From NCBI GenBank assembly GCA_964482585.1, contig CAYZYO010000115.1, positions 1 to 6,456 on the forward strand: a stretch of 6,456 nucleotides of DNA, written 5' to 3'. Source of the DNA: CAYZYO01 sp964482585 (GTDB lineage: Bacteria > Bacillota > Syntrophomonadia > Syntrophomonadales > Syntrophomonadaceae). Both the position numbers and the translations under genes were made by a program. This document shows positions 4,235 through 6,456 of this stretch, one piece after another (the stretch's first letter is position 1; each line of letters starts with the position of its first letter). The notes under the pieces were generated by a model, which was given only the letters and a program-made list of their open reading frames with translations, made no database searches and was not told where the DNA came from.

Positions 4235-6456
4235 TTATTTCAGTTCTCTCGGCACTTCTTCCATAATAAATGCTTCGATAAGATCCCCTTCTTTAATATC
4301 GTTAAAATCTTTGATACCCATTCCACATTCATAGTTCTCTACGACTTCTTTGACATCATCCTTAAACCGTTTTAAAGAAGATAGCTTTCCTTCATAAATA
4401 ATGATGCCATCACGCAAACAACGTACACCAGCATTTCTCTGGATTTTTCCATCAATAACATAGGAACCGGCAACAGTTCCAATATTGGGAACTTTAAAGG
4501 TAGCTCTGACTTCAGCTCGACCGAGGTATTTCTCTTTGTATTCAGGATCAAGCAGCCCTACCATTGCTTTTTTTACATCATCAATAGCCTCATATATTAC
4601 TCGATAAAGGCGAACATCTATTTTTTCTTCTTCCGCATGTTTTCTAGCCTTACTATCCGGCCGTACATTAAAACCGATAATTATCGCATTAGAAGCTGAT
4701 GCCAGCATAACATCAGTCTCAGTAATAGCACCTACTGCTGAGTGGATCACCTTGATTTTTACCTCGTCAGTTGTCAGCCGCAGAAGTGATTGAGTTAAAG
4801 CCTCAATAGATCCCTGCACATCACCTTTGATTATCAAATTAAGTTCTTTGACATCACTATCCTGCATGTGTTTGAAAAAATCATCTAATGATACCCGGCT
4901 GTTCTGCTTCTGCTCTTCTATCTTTCTTTCACTCAATCTAATACTGCTTATCTCTTTAGCAATTTTTTCGTCACATACTTGAACTTTGCCTCCTGCTTCT
5001 GGGACATCTGACCAACCGGTTATTTCAACCGGCATAGACGGAGGAGCTTTTTCAACCCGTCTACCTCTATAATCAGTCATAGCACGTACCTTACACCAGC
5101 TGGTCCCACACACCAGATAATCTCCAATTTCAAGAGTTCCTTTAAGTACCAGGACGGTAGATACTGCTCCTCTTCCCTTATCTAATCGCCCTTCAATAAC
5201 TACTCCTTCAGCCATCCGGTTAGGGTTAGCGTTTATATCGTGCATTTCCGCTACCAGAAGTACCATCTCCAGGAGGTTTTCGATTCCTTCCCCAGATTTA
5301 GCAGAAACCGGTACATAAATAACATTTCCACCCCATTCTTCAGAAACAATCTCATATTCAGTAAGCTGCTGCATTACCCGGTCAGGGTTAGCCTGGGGTT
5401 TATCAATTTTATTAATAGCTACTATAAAAGGAACATCGGCAGCTTTTATATGATTAATAGCCTCCACAGTCTGGGGCATTACTCCATCATCGGCTGCAAC
5501 CACAAGAATAACAATATCGGTAAGGTTAGCACCCCGGGCCCTCATAGCTGTAAATGCTTCATGGCCTGGAGTATCTATAAAAGTAATCCGGTTGCCATTT
5601 ACATTTACTTGATAAGCCCCAATATGCTGTGTAATTCCTCCCGCTTCTCCAGAGACTACATCAGCTTTGCGTATCTTATCAAGCAGAGATGTCTTGCCAT
5701 GATCAACGTGTCCCATTACAGTCACAACAGGAGCACGCATCTCCAAACTAGATTCATCATCAACAATTTCCTCAAGGATTTTTTCTTCCTCGGGAATTAT
5801 GCGTTCAACCCTGGTATCATACAAGCTGGCAACAATTTCAGCAGTATCATAGTCTATTACCTGGTTTATAGTAGCCATGGTCCCCAGGTCCATCAACTTT
5901 TTCATTATTTCAGCTGGATTGGTATTAAGCTTCTCCGCCAGTTCCCTTACCATAATAGTATCATTAATACTGATGCTTTCTGGAATCTGTACATTAACGT
6001 CTTCTCTTTTGCGTTTATGCTTAGCTTTTTTTTGTGGTCGACTGTAGTCTTTTTTAAAAGATTGTTTATTATTGCCTAAATGATGATTCTTTTTACCGGG
6101 TTTATTTTTTCCAGCTTGAGCACTATTGGCATTTTGACCTTGTTTATATGGTCGAGCAGTCTTTTCCGGTAATTTTCTATCACCTTGTTTAATCTTGCTA
6201 TCTCCATCCCGCTGTTGAACATTTTTTGCCGGTTTATCCCGGTAGCCTGCCTGCTCACCAGCAGCAGGCGGTTTTTTCATATCTCTGGTTTCATTTATTC
6301 TTTGTCTTGATCTGTTCTCAGTTTTTTTACTGCCTGAGTCTTTCGATGGGGAAGCCTGTTTAACTGTATGCGGTTTCTGTCCTTTCCCAGGTGCTGGCGG
6401 TTGTGGCTTTCTTGCCAACCGGTCTGATTGGGTTCCCTCTGAACCAACACTTTGGG
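4235..6456 (-). CDS. infB: Translation initiation factor IF-2, 5'-partial
   Basis: GTPase that brings fMet-tRNA to the 30S subunit and promotes 50S joining. Residues are numbered from the TTG codon at 6418-6416. Residues 1-145 are a low-complexity, basic K/P/Q/N-rich linker. An IF2_N-type helical module follows at about 148-205. The G domain begins near 229, with G1 GHVDHGKT 236-243, G2 GITQHIG 261-267, G3 DTPGHE 282-287, G4 NKID 336-339 and G5 SAK 372-374. A beta-barrel domain, an IF-2 domain with GDVQGSIEAL at 532-541, and the fMet-tRNA-binding C2 domain (about 635-720) complete a normal C-terminus ending EEVPRELK. The frame stays open upstream of the TTG for 12 more codons (QSVGSEGTQSDR) to the window edge, and no ribosome binding site precedes the TTG. 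The true start, probably with a first IF2_N module, therefore lies outside. The stop codon sits in a heptamer repeat. Identity is certain; the N-terminus is not visible. Confidence 0.98.
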   Translation of the reverse strand, partial: QSVGSEGTQSDRLARKPQPPAPGKGQKPHTVKQASPSKDSGSKKTENRSRQRINETRDMKKPPAAGEQAGYRDKPAKNVQQRDGDSKIKQGDRKLPEKTARPYKQGQNANSAQAGKNKPGKKNHHLGNNKQSFKKDYSRPQKKAKHKRKREDVNVQIPESISINDTIMVRELAEKLNTNPAEIMKKLMDLGTMATINQVIDYDTAEIVASLYDTRVERIIPEEEKILEEIVDDESSLEMRAPVVTVMGHVDHGKTSLLDKIRKADVVSGEAGGITQHIGAYQVNVNGNRITFIDTPGHEAFTAMRARGANLTDIVILVVAADDGVMPQTVEAINHIKAADVPFIVAINKIDKPQANPDRVMQQLTEYEIVSEEWGGNVIYVPVSAKSGEGIENLLEMVLLVAEMHDINANPNRMAEGVVIEGRLDKGRGAVSTVLVLKGTLEIGDYLVCGTSWCKVRAMTDYRGRRVEKAPPSMPVEITGWSDVPEAGGKVQVCDEKIAKEISSIRLSERKIEEQKQNSRVSLDDFFKHMQDSDVKELNLIIKGDVQGSIEALTQSLLRLTTDEVKIKVIHSAVGAITETDVMLASASNAIIIGFNVRPDSKARKHAEEEKIDVRLYRVIYEAIDDVKKAMVGLLDPEYKEKYLGRAEVRATFKVPNIGTVAGSYVIDGKIQRNAGVRCLRDGIIIYEGKLSSLKRFKDDVKEVVENYECGMGIKDFNDIKEGDLIEAFIMEEVPRELK

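Noticed and set aside
4125..4334. 69-codon plus-strand frame across the infB-rbfA gap
   Set aside because: Its middle (FSIHYSLFSIYFSSL) is simply the translated heptamer repeat and its end is antisense to infB. An AGGA lies too far upstream to be a good binding site.
5240..6079. 279-codon open frame on the plus strand inside infB
   Set aside because: It is the antisense of the conserved IF-2 G domain and linker. Its product is rich in N, S, I, Y and F with no recognisable motif, and it has no convincing ribosome binding site. The infB frame explains the DNA.
6076..6258. 60-codon minus-strand frame overlapping the IF-2 linker
   Set aside because: It is an out-of-frame shadow of the infB low-complexity region with no ribosome binding site.
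6278..6280. Internal ATG (Met47 of the visible frame) as a start for a short IF-2 isoform
   Set aside because: Short IF-2 forms exist in other bacteria, but only a weak AGAG lies five bases upstream, so the sequence does not support it.

Overview
The window is a run of six co-directional housekeeping genes on the minus strand. In transcription order they are infB (5' end outside the window), rbfA, nrnA, truB, ribF and rpsO. This is the downstream half of the conserved nusA-infB translation/RNA cluster of Bacillota. The AT-rich composition, the strong AGGAGGTG-type ribosome binding sites and an nrnA-type DHH phosphoesterase between rbfA and truB point to a Clostridia-like organism. The species cannot be told from the sequence. 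I see no phage, toxin, defence, CRISPR or insertion-sequence genes.

Layout from the transcriptional upstream end: infB (6456 to 4235) runs off the right edge. A 222-bp gap (4234 to 4013) then holds a composite inverted-repeat element. rbfA (4012-3644) overlaps nrnA (3651-2689) by 8 bases. nrnA ends in a double TAA directly followed by the TTG start of truB (2685-1777). A 213-bp gap (1776-1564) holds a REP-like hairpin. ribF (1563-640) is followed by a gap of 356 bp (639-284) before the true rpsO start. That gap holds a 7-bp-period repeat array, a candidate promoter and a structured rpsO leader. rpsO (283-14) is complete, and only 13 bases follow it.

The products share one theme, making and running the ribosome. 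IF-2 places initiator tRNA, RbfA matures the 30S subunit, S15 nucleates the 16S platform and TruB makes Psi55 in tRNA. NrnA degrades very short RNAs, and RibF makes FMN and FAD. rbfA-nrnA-truB are tightly coupled. The other junctions are spaced by more than 200 bp and are where the unexplained sequence lies.

The coding content is ordinary. The second-look material is intergenic: (i) a ~204-bp MITE-like element that fills the infB-rbfA gap, with 28-bp inverted ends made of heptamers and internal stems that exclude each other; (ii) an unrelated heptamer array upstream of rpsO; (iii) a GTAG-hairpin resembling RAYT-associated REP sequences; (iv) an rpsO leader able to pair with its own ribosome binding site. 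None of these proves a new system.
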